NCBI RefSeq assembly: GCF_003989135.1 | Contig: NZ_RYZZ01000020.1 | Span: forward strand, 108,422 to 172,421 | Direction of reading: 5' to 3' | Length of the DNA: 64,000 bases | Source: Peribacillus cavernae | GTDB lineage: Bacteria; Bacillota; Bacilli; Bacillales; DSM-1321 | Shown: positions 1-7,844 of the stretch, piece by piece | Position numbering within the stretch: position 1 is the first letter of the stretch | Layout: the number at the start of each line of letters is the position of its first letter | Notes under the pieces: model-generated | Told to the model about the DNA's origin: nothing | The model's input: only the letters and a program-made list of their open reading frames with translations | Database searches by the model: none | Translations under genes and position numbers: made by a program

Positions 1-851
1 TGAACGTAAAGGGGGGCGCTGCCGATTATTCCCGCAAAGATATCGATGCTTTAGGAGAGTTCGCCGCAGTTTACGGTGCTAAAGGCCTGGCTTGGGTAAA
101 AATCGAAGCAGACGGAGTAAAAGGACCGATTGCGAAATTCTTTAACGAAGATGATCAGCAGAAACTGAGCCAGGCGACAGAGGCAGCAGAAGGAGATCTT
201 TTGCTGTTTGTCGCTGATAAGAAGAGTGTGGTCGCAGATTCCCTTGGCGCTCTCCGTTTAAAGCTCGGAAAAGAAAGACAGCTGATTGACCAGGAATTAT
301 TCAACTTACTCTGGGTCGTTGATTGGCCGTTATTGGAATACGATGAAGAAGCAGGCCGCTATTTCGCAGCGCATCATCCGTTCACGATGCCGGTAAGAGA
401 AGACCTCGAGAAGCTTGAAACCGACCCTGCGAATGTCCGTGCCCAGGCTTATGACCTTGTATTGAACGGCTATGAGCTCGGCGGAGGCTCGCTGCGTATT
501 TTCGAACGTGATATCCAGGAAAAAATGTTTGAAGTACTCGGCTTTACGCCGGAAGAGGCGAACGAGCAGTTCGGTTTCCTCATGGAAGCATTTGAATATG
601 GAACTCCTCCGCATGGCGGAATCGCACTCGGCCTCGACCGCCTGGTCATGCTCCTTGCAGGACGTACAAACCTCCGGGATACGATTGCCTTCCCAAAAAC
701 GGCAAGCGCGAGCGATTTGTTGACCGATGCTCCTGGAACCGTCAGCGAGGCCCAGCTTGAGGAGCTTCATCTTTCACTGGTAGAAAAGAGAAGTAAGCAG
801 CCCGCTACAAATGCTGAGGCTGTCGGACAAGGTAGTTTAAAAAAACAGTAA
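1..851 (+). CDS. aspS: Aspartyl-tRNA synthetase, 3' end only
   Basis: The window opens inside this gene; the reading frame is continuous from base 3 to the TAA at 849-851, giving the last 282 residues of a protein that is normally about 590 residues long. It charges tRNA-Asp with aspartate in the cytoplasm. The part present is the catalytic domain of a class IIb synthetase: the [18 protein letters not shown] segment and the motif 3 sequence [11 protein letters not shown] are both visible. The fragment begins in the GAD insertion typical of bacterial AspRS (Established family knowledge). A 6S RNA gene follows directly, as in Bacillus subtilis. Identification is firm; the 5' end lies outside the window. 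Confidence 0.97.
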   Translation, partial: NVKGGAADYSRKDIDALGEFAAVYGAKGLAWVKIEADGVKGPIAKFFNEDDQQKLSQATEAAEGDLLLFVADKKSVVADSLGALRLKLGKERQLIDQELFNLLWVVDWPLLEYDEEAGRYFAAHHPFTMPVREDLEKLETDPANVRAQAYDLVLNGYELGGGSLRIFERDIQEKMFEVLGFTPEEANEQFGFLMEAFEYGTPPHGGIALGLDRLVMLLAGRTNLRDTIAFPKTASASDLLTDAPGTVSEAQLEELHLSLVEKRSKQPATNAEAVGQGSLKKQ

Positions 852-872
852 CATTTTCCCACTCCTGTTCGC

Positions 873-902
873 TTGAAACGAAAACAGCGGATATGATATG
901 AT
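873..902 (+). promoter_or_regulatory. Probable sigma-A promoter of 6S RNA
   Basis: TTGAAA (873-878) and TATGAT (897-902) are separated by 18 bases and lie just upstream of the 6S RNA body, placing a start near 909-911. Seen in sequence; promoter activity is inferred. Confidence 0.5.
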
Positions 903-909
903 AATTTCA

Positions 910-1110
910 AGTTAGTAAGAGTCCTGATGTGTACGTTCTTTAACCTATAAGTTTTGACCGAACACTTATAGTTACGGGAGCCCAAGTTTCCGGGCAGCGT
1001 AAATGCCTCCATAAGAGAGGACTTACAAACGTGCGGAACAGTGCACCCACCTGCGGAGAGCGGGTTCAAAACAAAGGCATAAACGGCACGATTGGGACTC
1101 TTACGCCCAT
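910..1110 (+). ncRNA. ssrS: 6S RNA (6S-1 type, B. subtilis bsrA-like)
   Basis: 6S RNA binds the sigma-A RNA polymerase holoenzyme by imitating an open promoter, and reshapes transcription in stationary phase. The ends form a perfect 10-bp closing stem: GTAAGAGTCC at 915-924 pairs with GGACTCTTAC at 1095-1104. The interior has the expected mostly unpaired central part (ACGGGAGCCC and the AGCGGGTTC segment). Its place directly downstream of aspS matches the 6S-1 (bsrA) locus of Bacillus subtilis. The exact ends are estimated from the stem and the promoter. A 143-codon open frame on the minus strand covers it but is a shadow. Confidence 0.85.
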
Positions 1111-1142
1111 ACATAGGCAATAAATCAATATATATCATAAGT

Positions 1143-1195
1143 AAAAACCCAAATGGTAAGCTCCTTTTTCCAGGTGCTTGGGATTTGGGTTTTTG
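1143..1195 (+). terminator. Rho-independent terminator after the 6S RNA
   Basis: AAAAACCCAAAT (1143-1154) pairs with ATTTGGGTTTTT (1183-1194), with an inner AAGC/GCTT pairing. The T-rich right arm on the plus strand supports termination there; because the left arm is A-rich it could also act on the minus strand. Confidence 0.7.
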
Positions 1196-1277
1196 CATTG
1201 TCCATACTGCGAAAAAGATTTATAAAAGCATACTACAAATTGGAGTAGTTGGCCTATTGAAAAAGTAATATCATTTT

Positions 1278-1308
1278 TGTATCCATATATTAGCAGTATG
1301 CTATAATG
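1278..1308 (+). promoter_or_regulatory. Promoter of the small toxin gene (extended -10)
   Basis: TGCTATAAT (1300-1308) is a consensus extended -10 element; the best -35 is TTGTAT at 1278-1283 with a long 19-base spacer. The start of transcription would be near 1315, so the toxin mRNA would have about 60 bases of leader containing the structures described for the toxin gene. Confidence 0.6.
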
Positions 1309-1374
1309 TAGTTGTACAGCTATATAGCAGGGTGGGCAGTGGCCACTCCTTCAAAGGAGGAAGGTGTGCCACTT

Positions 1375-1473
1375 ATGACGATATTTGAAGCGCTAATGGT
1401 TGCAATTAATTTTTCAGCCTTAATCGTATCAGTATTCGTTGTAGTTATTTCTTTACACCAAAAAAAGAAATAA
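1375..1473 (+). CDS. 32-aa holin-like type I toxin peptide
   Basis: This 32-codon gene encodes MTIFEALMVAINFSALIVSV followed by a short hydrophobic stretch and a HQKKK tail: a short polar N-terminus, one membrane segment and a basic C-terminus, as in the putative holin-like toxin family (TxpA/BsrG-like type I toxins). Such peptides damage the membrane when expressed without their antisense RNA. The ribosome binding site AAGGAGG (1354-1360) sits in a small hairpin with ACTCCTT upstream (CTCCT 1346-1350 pairs AGGAG 1355-1359), so it is probably hidden. In addition GCAGGGTGGG (1327-1336) in the leader is perfectly complementary to CCCACCCTGC (1474-1483) right after the stop codon, which would fold the mRNA end to end. 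Identification rests on size, hydropathy and this architecture. Confidence 0.75.
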   Translation: MTIFEALMVAINFSALIVSVFVVVISLHQKKK

Positions 1474-1517
1474 CCCACCCTGCACCAACCAAAGTTCGGG
1501 GATAGGTTATTTCTTTT
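1463..1517. terminator. Bidirectional hairpin across the toxin stop codon
   Basis: AAAAGAAATAACC (1463-1475, includes the toxin stop TAA) pairs perfectly with GGTTATTTCTTTT (1505-1517). It is A-rich on the left and T-rich on the right, so it can end both the toxin mRNA and the convergent antisense RNA. Confidence 0.7.
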
Positions 1518-1561
1518 CTCAATCTTAGGGCTGCTGCTCTTCTTGCAGTTAGCTGTATGTC

Positions 1562-1595
1562 AGGGATACCAGTTAGCAGCTGGTGTCCCTTTCTT
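1562..1595 (+). terminator. Second hairpin downstream of the toxin
   Basis: AGGGATACCAG (1562-1572) pairs with CTGGTGTCCCT (1580-1590), 11 pairs with one G-U, followed by TTCTT. It may be the distal terminator of the toxin mRNA or a recognition hairpin in the antisense RNA. Confidence 0.5.
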
Positions 1596-1615
1596 AATGT
1601 AAGCTGTATATCCTT

Positions 1616-1644
1616 ATTATATGTATATCCATTATAATTGTAAA
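1616..1644 (-). promoter_or_regulatory. Promoter of the antisense RNA
   Basis: Read on the minus strand: TTTACA (complement of 1639-1644), 17-base spacer, TATAAT (complement of 1616-1621). This is a near-consensus sigma-A promoter directed at the toxin gene. Confidence 0.7.
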
Positions 1645-1669
1645 GTAAACGACGAATTATTAGGAAACA

Positions 1670-2371
1670 TTAGGATTGTTTGGCAATCTTCGAAGGGTTG
1701 TTAATTTTGTATCGTATATCTTTATTGAATTTTTTATCAACGATCTTCGCGTCAAATGTGATCGAGTTGCCTATTGCAAGCTCCTGTTTTTTCAGGGTAT
1801 TGCTGTAGCCGCACCACGCTTCTCCAACCTCTAATGGATTTTCTCCAGTGATTTTAACGTGTTCCAATATCAGGATTTCATCTTCGCTTTCATTGAAGTG
1901 GTTGTATTTCGTTGCAAACTCTTTTACCACCGCTTCAAACGACACTTTTTCTCCCGGTAGTTCAAGTACGGCTTTTGACGTTTTTTCTTTGGGTTCTTTC
2001 TTTTTTTTCTTCAACTGCTTATCTTGAGCCGGCTCTCCAGCTTCAGGCAATTCTCCAGAGGAGGTTGCTTCTTGTGAATTAAGTACAGATTCTTTGCCAA
2101 AAGAAGCGCTCTGCATTTCCTTTAAATAAGCGGGATGGACACAGTGAAGGGCTTCGTTGGAAAAGGAGACGACCGCTGTCTCATGAGTCCCATCGGTTTC
2201 ATACCCCTTAATGGTAACGGTGTATGTCGTGTTTTCCCGTTTGTACATAAATTCCTTTTTTGGAGCCCTGGCTGAGGCAGACAACAGACCCCAGGATTTG
2301 GTCTTGTGCATATATTCATTCTCATCGGTGAATTTAAGATATTCGCCTTTTGGCGGGATCGTGGTGAACAT
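1670..2371 (-). CDS. Hypothetical 233-aa protein
   Basis: I do not recognise this family. The protein has two folded-looking parts, residues about 1-90 (rich in beta-forming residues and aromatic positions such as YTVTIKGYETDG) and about 135-233 (EAVVKEFATKYNHF to the end), joined by a lysine/glutamate-rich linker around residues 115-132. There is no signal peptide or membrane segment, so it is probably cytoplasmic. It begins 26 bases after the lysozyme-like gene on the same strand and is probably co-transcribed with it, preceded by an AGGAGG-type site (plus-strand CCTCCT at 2381-2386). Its function is unknown. Confidence 0.75.
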   Translation of the reverse strand: MFTTIPPKGEYLKFTDENEYMHKTKSWGLLSASARAPKKEFMYKRENTTYTVTIKGYETDGTHETAVVSFSNEALHCVHPAYLKEMQSASFGKESVLNSQEATSSGELPEAGEPAQDKQLKKKKKEPKEKTSKAVLELPGEKVSFEAVVKEFATKYNHFNESEDEILILEHVKITGENPLEVGEAWCGYSNTLKKQELAIGNSITFDAKIVDKKFNKDIRYKINNPSKIAKQS

Positions 2372-2397
2372 GCTGGGTTCCTCCTTTTACTCGTCGT

Positions 2398-3057
2398 TTA
2401 AAAAGCTTCATCGGCCGTGCCGCTATTTACAGGTACGCTATCGGCAATAGATTCAATATTTTTCGCGACTTTTGTACTGTAGGTAAAATCTCCGTAACAG
2501 TATGGGTAGCGGAAATTATTTTTATTCCCCCCGCAATTGTAGACTTTCGGTTTTTTGTTTACCTGGAGCAGGGAGAACTTCTTAGCTAGCTCCTCGGTAT
2601 GCTTGCCGCCATGCTGCGCGGCATAGTCAATATAACCGATTCCCATGTTATAGGCCTGGATAATCGTTGGAAAATCGACTTTCTTTTGATTTCCATATGT
2701 TACAGCGCGCTGAAAATGATTGACACCCTGTTTGATGCTTTGCTTTGGATCCTTAATGGTATTTGGCGCTAATCCCGCTGATTCAGAAGCCTGCATAGGA
2801 TCGCCGCCTTTGCCCCTGCTCTCTTGCTGCATTAATGCTAGAAGGACTGTTGTGTATTCTTCAAGATGATACTTTTCTAATTCATCGCGAATAATCGGAC
2901 TATATTTTTTTGCATCTTCAAATGGATCGTTGCTGATAATAGAAGACGATTCTTCAATAATTGAAACCTGCATCACTTGCTTTATCATTATAAAAATGAA
3001 AAAAAGAATAAGCAATACGAAAATGGTTTTACCTTTCTTCCGTTTTCGTTTTTTCAT
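2398..3057 (-). CDS. Membrane-anchored lysozyme-like glycan hydrolase
   Basis: This 219-residue protein has a very basic N-terminus (KKRKRKKGK), a single membrane segment at residues 11-30, and an extracellular domain of the lysozyme-like family found in CwlT, Tn916 Orf14 and YocA. The motif LLALMQQESRG places the probable catalytic glutamate at residue 79, and QAYNMGIGYI near residue 135 is the usual second landmark of this fold. It would cut peptidoglycan strands outside the membrane. In conjugative elements this domain is followed by an NlpC/P60 peptidase; here that partner is absent and no conjugation genes are near. It is the first gene of a two-gene minus-strand unit. Confidence 0.82.
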   Translation of the reverse strand: MKKRKRKKGKTIFVLLILFFIFIMIKQVMQVSIIEESSSIISNDPFEDAKKYSPIIRDELEKYHLEEYTTVLLALMQQESRGKGGDPMQASESAGLAPNTIKDPKQSIKQGVNHFQRAVTYGNQKKVDFPTIIQAYNMGIGYIDYAAQHGGKHTEELAKKFSLLQVNKKPKVYNCGGNKNNFRYPYCYGDFTYSTKVAKNIESIADSVPVNSGTADEAF

Positions 3058-3210
3058 GAATTTCTCTCCTATATTCAGTTTCTACTAGGATATTATAATA
3101 TAAGGCAGCATTGCGGGTAAAAATAAATGACTAGATTTCGTTTATAGTAGTAAATAAAAGATCGCGGCAAGCTAAATATAAAAAAGAATGGAAACGGTAA
3201 TGATAGCCCA

Positions 3211-3310
3211 AAAACTTCAGCAAGAGCTCATAAACTTCAGCAAAAGCTCATAAATCTGAGTAATCGCTCATAAATTCTGATAATAGCTCTTAAACTTCAA
3301 AATCGCTCAT
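3211..3310. repeat. Five imperfect 20-bp tandem repeats
   Basis: Five consecutive 20-base units start at 3211, 3231, 3251, 3271 and 3291, each close to TAAACTTCAGCAAGAGCTCA, with GCTCATAA best conserved. The period is exact and not a multiple of three, and no gene crosses it. It lies between the lysozyme-like gene and tcdA. A looser array with a 21-base period and a related TCGCTTAA core is at 23120-23175. Confidence 0.85.
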
Positions 3311-3487
3311 GGTGTGTTGCACAATTTAAAGTTCTGTTGTAAATCTGGGAAAGTGACCGTGTTGTAGCCAACTGACCCAGCATTGGCACTATTTCATACT
3401 GGATCACTTGTTTTAAACAATGTTTATGTTATATTCGTCTTTGGGAATTGTAATAGTAAAGAGATTTGGTTTGGAGCTGGTATTCAA

Positions 3488-4255
3488 ATGTTGCATCAAT
3501 TTTCGCGTAATGAGTTGGCGATTGGCAAGGAAGGGCTTGAGTTAGTAAAGAATACATCTGTGGCGATCCTCGGGATTGGCGGCGTAGGGACGTTCGCGGT
3601 TGAGGCGCTTGCGCGTTCCGGAGTGGGACGGCTGATTTTGGTGGATAAGGATGATGTGGACATCACGAATGTGAATCGGCAGCTGCATGCTTTATTATCC
3701 ACTGTCGGTATGTTCAAAGCGGATTTGATGAAGGAGCGGATCAAGGATATTAATCCGGAGTGTGAAGTCATTTCGTTAAAAATGTTTTATACCGAAGAAA
3801 CGTATGAAGAGTTTTTCAGCTATGGATTAGACTATGTCATAGATGCATCAGATACAATCGTTTATAAAATCCATTTGATGAAAGAATGCCTCAAGCGCAA
3901 TATTCCGCTGATTTCAAGTATGGGGGCAGCGAATAAAATGGACCCGACCCGGTTCCGGATTGCGGATATTTCTAAAACGCATACTGATCCGATTGCAAAG
4001 GTGATCCGCAAGAAACTGAGCAAGGAAGGAATTAAAGGCGGCGTGCCGGTTATTTTCTCTGATGAAAGCCCAATCGTTATCAGGGAGGATGTCCGCAAAG
4101 AAGTAGGGAACGATGCCGCAAAGATCCGCAAAGCGCAGATGCCCCCTTCTTCTAACGCTTTTGTTCCTTCGGCGGCCGGCTTGATTGCGGCCAGCTGGGT
4201 TGTCAGGGAAATTGTAAAAGATATCCCGATCAAACGGGTAAATGACGAAAAATAA
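3488..4255 (+). CDS. tcdA: tRNA threonylcarbamoyladenosine dehydratase (YrvM)
   Basis: TcdA is an E1-like enzyme that uses ATP to cyclise t6A at tRNA position 37 to ct6A. The 255-residue product has the ThiF/MoeB/HesA fold: the nucleotide-binding GIGGVG at residues 29-34, the acidic DKDDVDITNVNRQLHA segment and the PPSSNAFVPSAAG segment near the C-terminus. An upstream TTG at 3383 would add 35 unrelated residues; I prefer ATG 3488, which follows GGAG (3473-3476) and gives the family's usual length. The order aspS, 6S RNA, tcdA matches Bacillus subtilis, though here an accessory pair and repeats intervene. A strong terminator follows. Confidence 0.92.
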   Translation: MLHQFSRNELAIGKEGLELVKNTSVAILGIGGVGTFAVEALARSGVGRLILVDKDDVDITNVNRQLHALLSTVGMFKADLMKERIKDINPECEVISLKMFYTEETYEEFFSYGLDYVIDASDTIVYKIHLMKECLKRNIPLISSMGAANKMDPTRFRIADISKTHTDPIAKVIRKKLSKEGIKGGVPVIFSDESPIVIREDVRKEVGNDAAKIRKAQMPPSSNAFVPSAAGLIAASWVVREIVKDIPIKRVNDEK

Positions 4256-4273
4256 TTAAATTTTTATACCGCG

Positions 4274-4306
4274 AAGACCCAGGCTGAGCAACAGTCTGGG
4301 TCTTTT
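4274..4306 (+). terminator. Terminator of tcdA
   Basis: AAGACCCAG (4274-4282) pairs with CTGGGTCTT (4296-4304), followed by TT and an AT-rich stretch. Confidence 0.8.
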
Positions 4307-4678
4307 AGCATAATAAAGTATAACTTTTCCAAGATAATTAGTGGATGATAGGGATTTAGCAGGGCAGTGCATCCAGACATGTGTGTGTCTGCCAACGGGA
4401 CACGAACGCTTTTCTTTTCTTATTTCAATAGAATAATATTTTCCTGGATTATTATAGCAATCATCTGAAAAAAGCATAGATTTTACTACAGTGTCAGTAG
4501 TTTTGTGAAAAAATATTTAAGAATAGTATCTAGACGTATTGGCTAGAATAGGATAAAATACTTTCAGAATATTACTTTTATTAGCAATCTTGATTATTTT
4601 GTTAATCTTGCATATTTTCTAGGGTTGAATCACAGAATTTAGAGAATGTGCAAAAATTAAAAACAGGGGGAAACATGA
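4307..4678. other. Intergenic region before the liv operon
   Basis: No gene is visible. The right half (4480-4670) is very AT-rich and must hold the liv promoter, but no clean -35/-10 pair or convincing CodY box could be identified by eye. GGGGG (4666-4670) serves as ribosome binding site for the next gene. Confidence 0.5.
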
Positions 4679-5857
4679 ATGAAAAAAAGAAAAGTAGGCG
4701 GCGTCATGCTTTCGCTGTCATTAAGTGCCGGACTTCTTCTGGCTGGCTGCGGCGGTGCTGAAGAGAGCGGCGGATCTGGCGGAGGAAAAGAAATCAAGAT
4801 CGGGGCTAACGTTGAATTGTCGGGCGGAGTTGCTTCTTATGGACAATCTGCATCGCAAGGCTTACAGCTTGCAGTTGATGAGATCAACAAAGAAGGCATT
4901 GACGGCAAGAAGTTGAAAATCGTCAAAGTCGATAATAAGTCTGATGCGGCAGAAGCTACCAACGGTGCATTGAAACTGGCAACCCAGGATAAGGTTGCTG
5001 CGATTGTCGGTGCTGCGACCAGTACAAACACATTGGCCCAGGTACAGATTGCCACAGATAACAAGATTCCTTTGATCACGCCGACAGGAACAAATCCTGA
5101 CATTACCAACAAAGACGGCAAAGTAAACGAATATGTGTTTAGAACGTGCTTTATCGATCCATTCCAGGGCACAGTAGCTGCCAACTATGCGAAAGATGAG
5201 TTCCAATCCAAAAATGCTGCTGTGTTTATTGACAGTGCCAGTGATTATTCCAAAGGTCTGGCAAAAGCGTTTACAGATTCTTATACAAAAGCGGGCGGCA
5301 AAATCGTCGCCAAGGAAGCTTATGTGGCGAAGGATACAGATTTCCGTGCGACACTTACACGTATCAAATCTGCTAAACCGGACTTCATCTTCCTGCCTGG
5401 TTATTATGAAGAAGTAGGCTTAATTGTGAAACAAGCCCGCGAAGCTGGAATCGATGTACCGATCATGGGCGGAGACGGCTGGGATTCTCCGAAGCTAGTT
5501 GAAATTGCCGGTAATGAAGCATTGAACAATACGTTTATCACAAACCACTATTCTGCAGCTGACCCTGACGAAAAGATCCAGGAATTCGTAAAAGCATATA
5601 AAGCTAAGTACAAGGACACTCCGGACGGCTTCGCTGCCCTTGGATATGACACTGGCTATATGCTAGCGGATGCAATCAAACGTGCTGGAGATGCAAGCCC
5701 TGAGAAAATCAAGGAAGCTCTTGCTAAAACAAAGGATCTAGCGCTGGTTTCAGGAAATGTGACCTTGAATGAAAACCACGATCCAATTAAATCAGCATCC
5801 ATTCTAAAGTATGAAAATGGAGAACAAAAATTTGCAACAAAAGTTGATCCGGAATAA
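4679..5857 (+). CDS. livJ: Branched-chain amino acid ABC substrate-binding lipoprotein
   Basis: This is the extracellular binding protein of a high-affinity ABC importer, most likely for leucine, isoleucine and valine. It has a lipoprotein signal peptide with lipobox LLAGC (Cys24), a glycine/serine-rich linker, and the periplasmic-binding-protein fold of the LivJ/LivK type (IKIGANVELSGGVASYGQSA at the start of the domain; FIFLPGYYEEVGLIVKQARE in the middle). The length of 392 residues is normal. It is the first gene of a five-gene operon livJHMGF. Substrate preference cannot be read from the sequence. Confidence 0.93.
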   Translation: MKKRKVGGVMLSLSLSAGLLLAGCGGAEESGGSGGGKEIKIGANVELSGGVASYGQSASQGLQLAVDEINKEGIDGKKLKIVKVDNKSDAAEATNGALKLATQDKVAAIVGAATSTNTLAQVQIATDNKIPLITPTGTNPDITNKDGKVNEYVFRTCFIDPFQGTVAANYAKDEFQSKNAAVFIDSASDYSKGLAKAFTDSYTKAGGKIVAKEAYVAKDTDFRATLTRIKSAKPDFIFLPGYYEEVGLIVKQAREAGIDVPIMGGDGWDSPKLVEIAGNEALNNTFITNHYSAADPDEKIQEFVKAYKAKYKDTPDGFAALGYDTGYMLADAIKRAGDASPEKIKEALAKTKDLALVSGNVTLNENHDPIKSASILKYENGEQKFATKVDPE

Positions 5858-5977
5858 AAAAACATCAGCTCCCGGCGAAAGCTGGAAGCCCGCGTTAAAA
5901 GGCAGGACAGGTTCATCTAAGAATAGGGGCCTGTCCCCCTATTTATGTTTAACTCTTTAAACCAAGGGGAGTCGGAA

Positions 5978-6856
5978 ATGGAACTCATACAACAGCTTAT
6001 AAACGGAATATCCCTCGGCAGTATCTATGCCCTGATCGCTCTCGGTTACACAATGGTATATGGAATTGTTAAGCTCATTAATTTTGCTCATGGTGATGTC
6101 TTTATGGTAGGAGCCTTCGTGGGCTTTTATTCAATCACGCTCTTGGATTTGTCTTTTTTCCCGGCCTTGCTGTTAACGATGGCAGTGACGGCTATCTTCG
6201 GTGTCATTATTGAGCGAATCGCATACAAGCCTTTGCGCAACGCGACAAGAATCGCGGCGTTGATCACGGCAATCGGCGTTTCATTGCTTATTGAATATGG
6301 CTTTATCTATTTCCGCGGGGCACAGCCTGAAGCGTACCCGTCAGGTGTCCTTCCTACTGAAAAAATCTCGATTTTAGGAGTTTCAATAAATAGCCAGTCC
6401 ATCTTCATCCTTTGTACATCTGTTGTTCTCATGATTATCCTACAATTCGTTGTCCATAAAACAAAAATCGGAAAAGCGATGCGTGCCGTTTCGTTCGATG
6501 CAGAAGCTGCCAAGCTAATGGGGATTAACGTCAATAACACGATCTCGGCCACATTTGCAATCGGATCGGCGCTGGCAGGAGCTGCCGGAGTCATTTTCGG
6601 AACCTATTACAGCAAAATCGAGCCCTTGATGGGGATTATTCCGGGATTGAAGGCATTCGTTGCCGCTGTTCTTGGTGGAATCGGCATCATCCCTGGAGCA
6701 ATGGTCGGCGGATTGCTTTTGGGAGTGGTTGAATCACTGGTCAGTGCTGCCGGATACTCTTTGTGGCGCGATGCAGTAGCATTTATTGTTCTTATCTTAA
6801 TCCTTATCTTCCTTCCGTCAGGCTTGTTCGGAAAAAACAGAAGAGAAAAAGTGTAG
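5978..6856 (+). CDS. livH: Branched-chain amino acid ABC permease LivH
   Basis: This is one of the two membrane subunits of the importer. It is a very hydrophobic protein of 292 residues with about eight membrane segments and the LivH landmark GYTMVYGIVKLINFAHGD near the N-terminus. The open frame extends up to 5945, but ATG 5978 is preceded by AAGGGGAG (5964-5971) at six bases and gives the standard MELIQQLINGISLGSIYAL beginning. The 120-base gap after livJ, including a repeat-like GGGGCCTGTCCCC stretch, may lower expression of the membrane subunits relative to the binding protein. Confidence 0.93.
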   Translation: MELIQQLINGISLGSIYALIALGYTMVYGIVKLINFAHGDVFMVGAFVGFYSITLLDLSFFPALLLTMAVTAIFGVIIERIAYKPLRNATRIAALITAIGVSLLIEYGFIYFRGAQPEAYPSGVLPTEKISILGVSINSQSIFILCTSVVLMIILQFVVHKTKIGKAMRAVSFDAEAAKLMGINVNNTISATFAIGSALAGAAGVIFGTYYSKIEPLMGIIPGLKAFVAAVLGGIGIIPGAMVGGLLLGVVESLVSAAGYSLWRDAVAFIVLILILIFLPSGLFGKNRREKV

Positions 6857-6869
6857 GGGAGACAAAGAG

Positions 6870-7844
6870 ATGACTATTCTTAAAAGTGCAAAAGGTTTTT
6901 GGCTCTCAATCTTATTGTCTATTATTTTATTTGCCATTATTCAATTTTTGATAATCGGTGAATATTTGAACGGGTTTTATATTAATACGATCTTTTTCAT
7001 GGGAATCAATATTATCCTTGCGGTCAGTCTTCATCTCATCATTGGGATCACCGGCCAGTTTTCAATCGGACATGCAGGATTTCTGGCGGTTGGTGCCTAC
7101 GCATCAGCGGTTGTATCGATGAAATTAGGGCTGCCATTTCCTTTGGCGATCATAATGGGCGGACTCGTGGCAGCGATTGCCGGGCTTGTCATCGGAATTC
7201 CAAGCTTGCGCCTTAAGGGGGACTACCTAGCGATTGCTACACTGGGTTTCGGGGAAATTGTCCGGATTGTGTTTTTAAACATTGACTACGTCGGCGGTGC
7301 CAGCGGCTTGCAAGTATCCCATTTGACTACCTGGCCATGGGTTTTCGTTTGCATGATGATCACCCTCCTAGTCATTAGAAACTTTACGAATTCAACGCAC
7401 GGGCGAGCCTGTATTTCCATCCGTGAAGATGAAACGGCTGCAGACGCAATGGGAATCAACACAACTTATTATAAGGTTGTTGCCTTTGTCATTGGTTCCT
7501 TCTTTGCCGGGATAGCCGGTTCCTTGTATGCTCATAACTTTTACATTATCCAGCCTTCGAATTTCGGTTTCTTAAAGTCGTTTGACATCTTGATCTATGT
7601 TGTACTCGGCGGGCTTGGCAGCATGTCTGGCGCGGTAGTTGCCGCGATACTGCTGACCATCATCTCCACATTCCTGCAGGACTTCCCTGAAACAAGGATG
7701 GTCATTTACAGTATTCTCTTGATCGTGATGATGATTTACCGTCCACAAGGCTTGATGGGCACGCGGGAAATCACGTCATTTTTCAAGAAAAAGAAAAGCG
7801 TTGAAGGGGGTCCTAAGGATGACAACCAACACACCGTTGCTTAA
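6870..7844 (+). CDS. livM: Branched-chain amino acid ABC permease LivM
   Basis: This is the second membrane subunit, 324 residues and about nine membrane segments. It has the LivM signature GQFSIGHAGFLAVGAYASA around residues 65-85 and the cytoplasmic coupling segment SIREDETAADAMGIN that contacts the ATPases. It begins 13 bases after livH with GGGGAGA as ribosome binding site and overlaps the start of livG by 26 bases, so translation of the two is probably coupled. Confidence 0.93.
   Translation: MTILKSAKGFWLSILLSIILFAIIQFLIIGEYLNGFYINTIFFMGINIILAVSLHLIIGITGQFSIGHAGFLAVGAYASAVVSMKLGLPFPLAIIMGGLVAAIAGLVIGIPSLRLKGDYLAIATLGFGEIVRIVFLNIDYVGGASGLQVSHLTTWPWVFVCMMITLLVIRNFTNSTHGRACISIREDETAADAMGINTTYYKVVAFVIGSFFAGIAGSLYAHNFYIIQPSNFGFLKSFDILIYVVLGGLGSMSGAVVAAILLTIISTFLQDFPETRMVIYSILLIVMMIYRPQGLMGTREITSFFKKKKSVEGGPKDDNQHTVA

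Larger units (their letters stand above)
1459..1609 (-). ncRNA. Candidate antisense antitoxin RNA
   Basis: On the minus strand a promoter (see 1616-1644) points toward the toxin gene. Transcription would start near 1609 and run across the toxin's 3' end. The hairpin whose arms are 1463-1475 and 1505-1517 is followed, on the minus strand, by a run of seven T (plus-strand A 1460-1466), which forms a good intrinsic terminator. The result would be an RNA of about 150 bases overlapping the last codons and the 3' leader of the toxin mRNA, as in the RatA, SR4 and SR5 antitoxins of Bacillus subtilis. It contains an internal 11-bp hairpin (1562-1572 with 1580-1590). Inferred, not proven. Confidence 0.6.

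Noticed and set aside
767..1198. 143-codon open frame on the minus strand
   Set aside because: It covers the 6S RNA and the end of aspS and has no ribosome site or recognisable family.
3211..3310. CRISPR-like regular repeat
   Set aside because: Units are contiguous 20-mers without spacers, diverged from each other, and no cas genes are present.
3383..3487. TTG start that would lengthen tcdA by 35 residues
   Set aside because: The extra residues do not resemble the family and ATG 3488 gives the usual length and has a ribosome site.
4310..4480. Possible leader RNA or riboswitch before the liv operon
   Set aside because: No known fold or antitermination hairpin pair could be recognised, and CodY-box-like stretches had too many mismatches.
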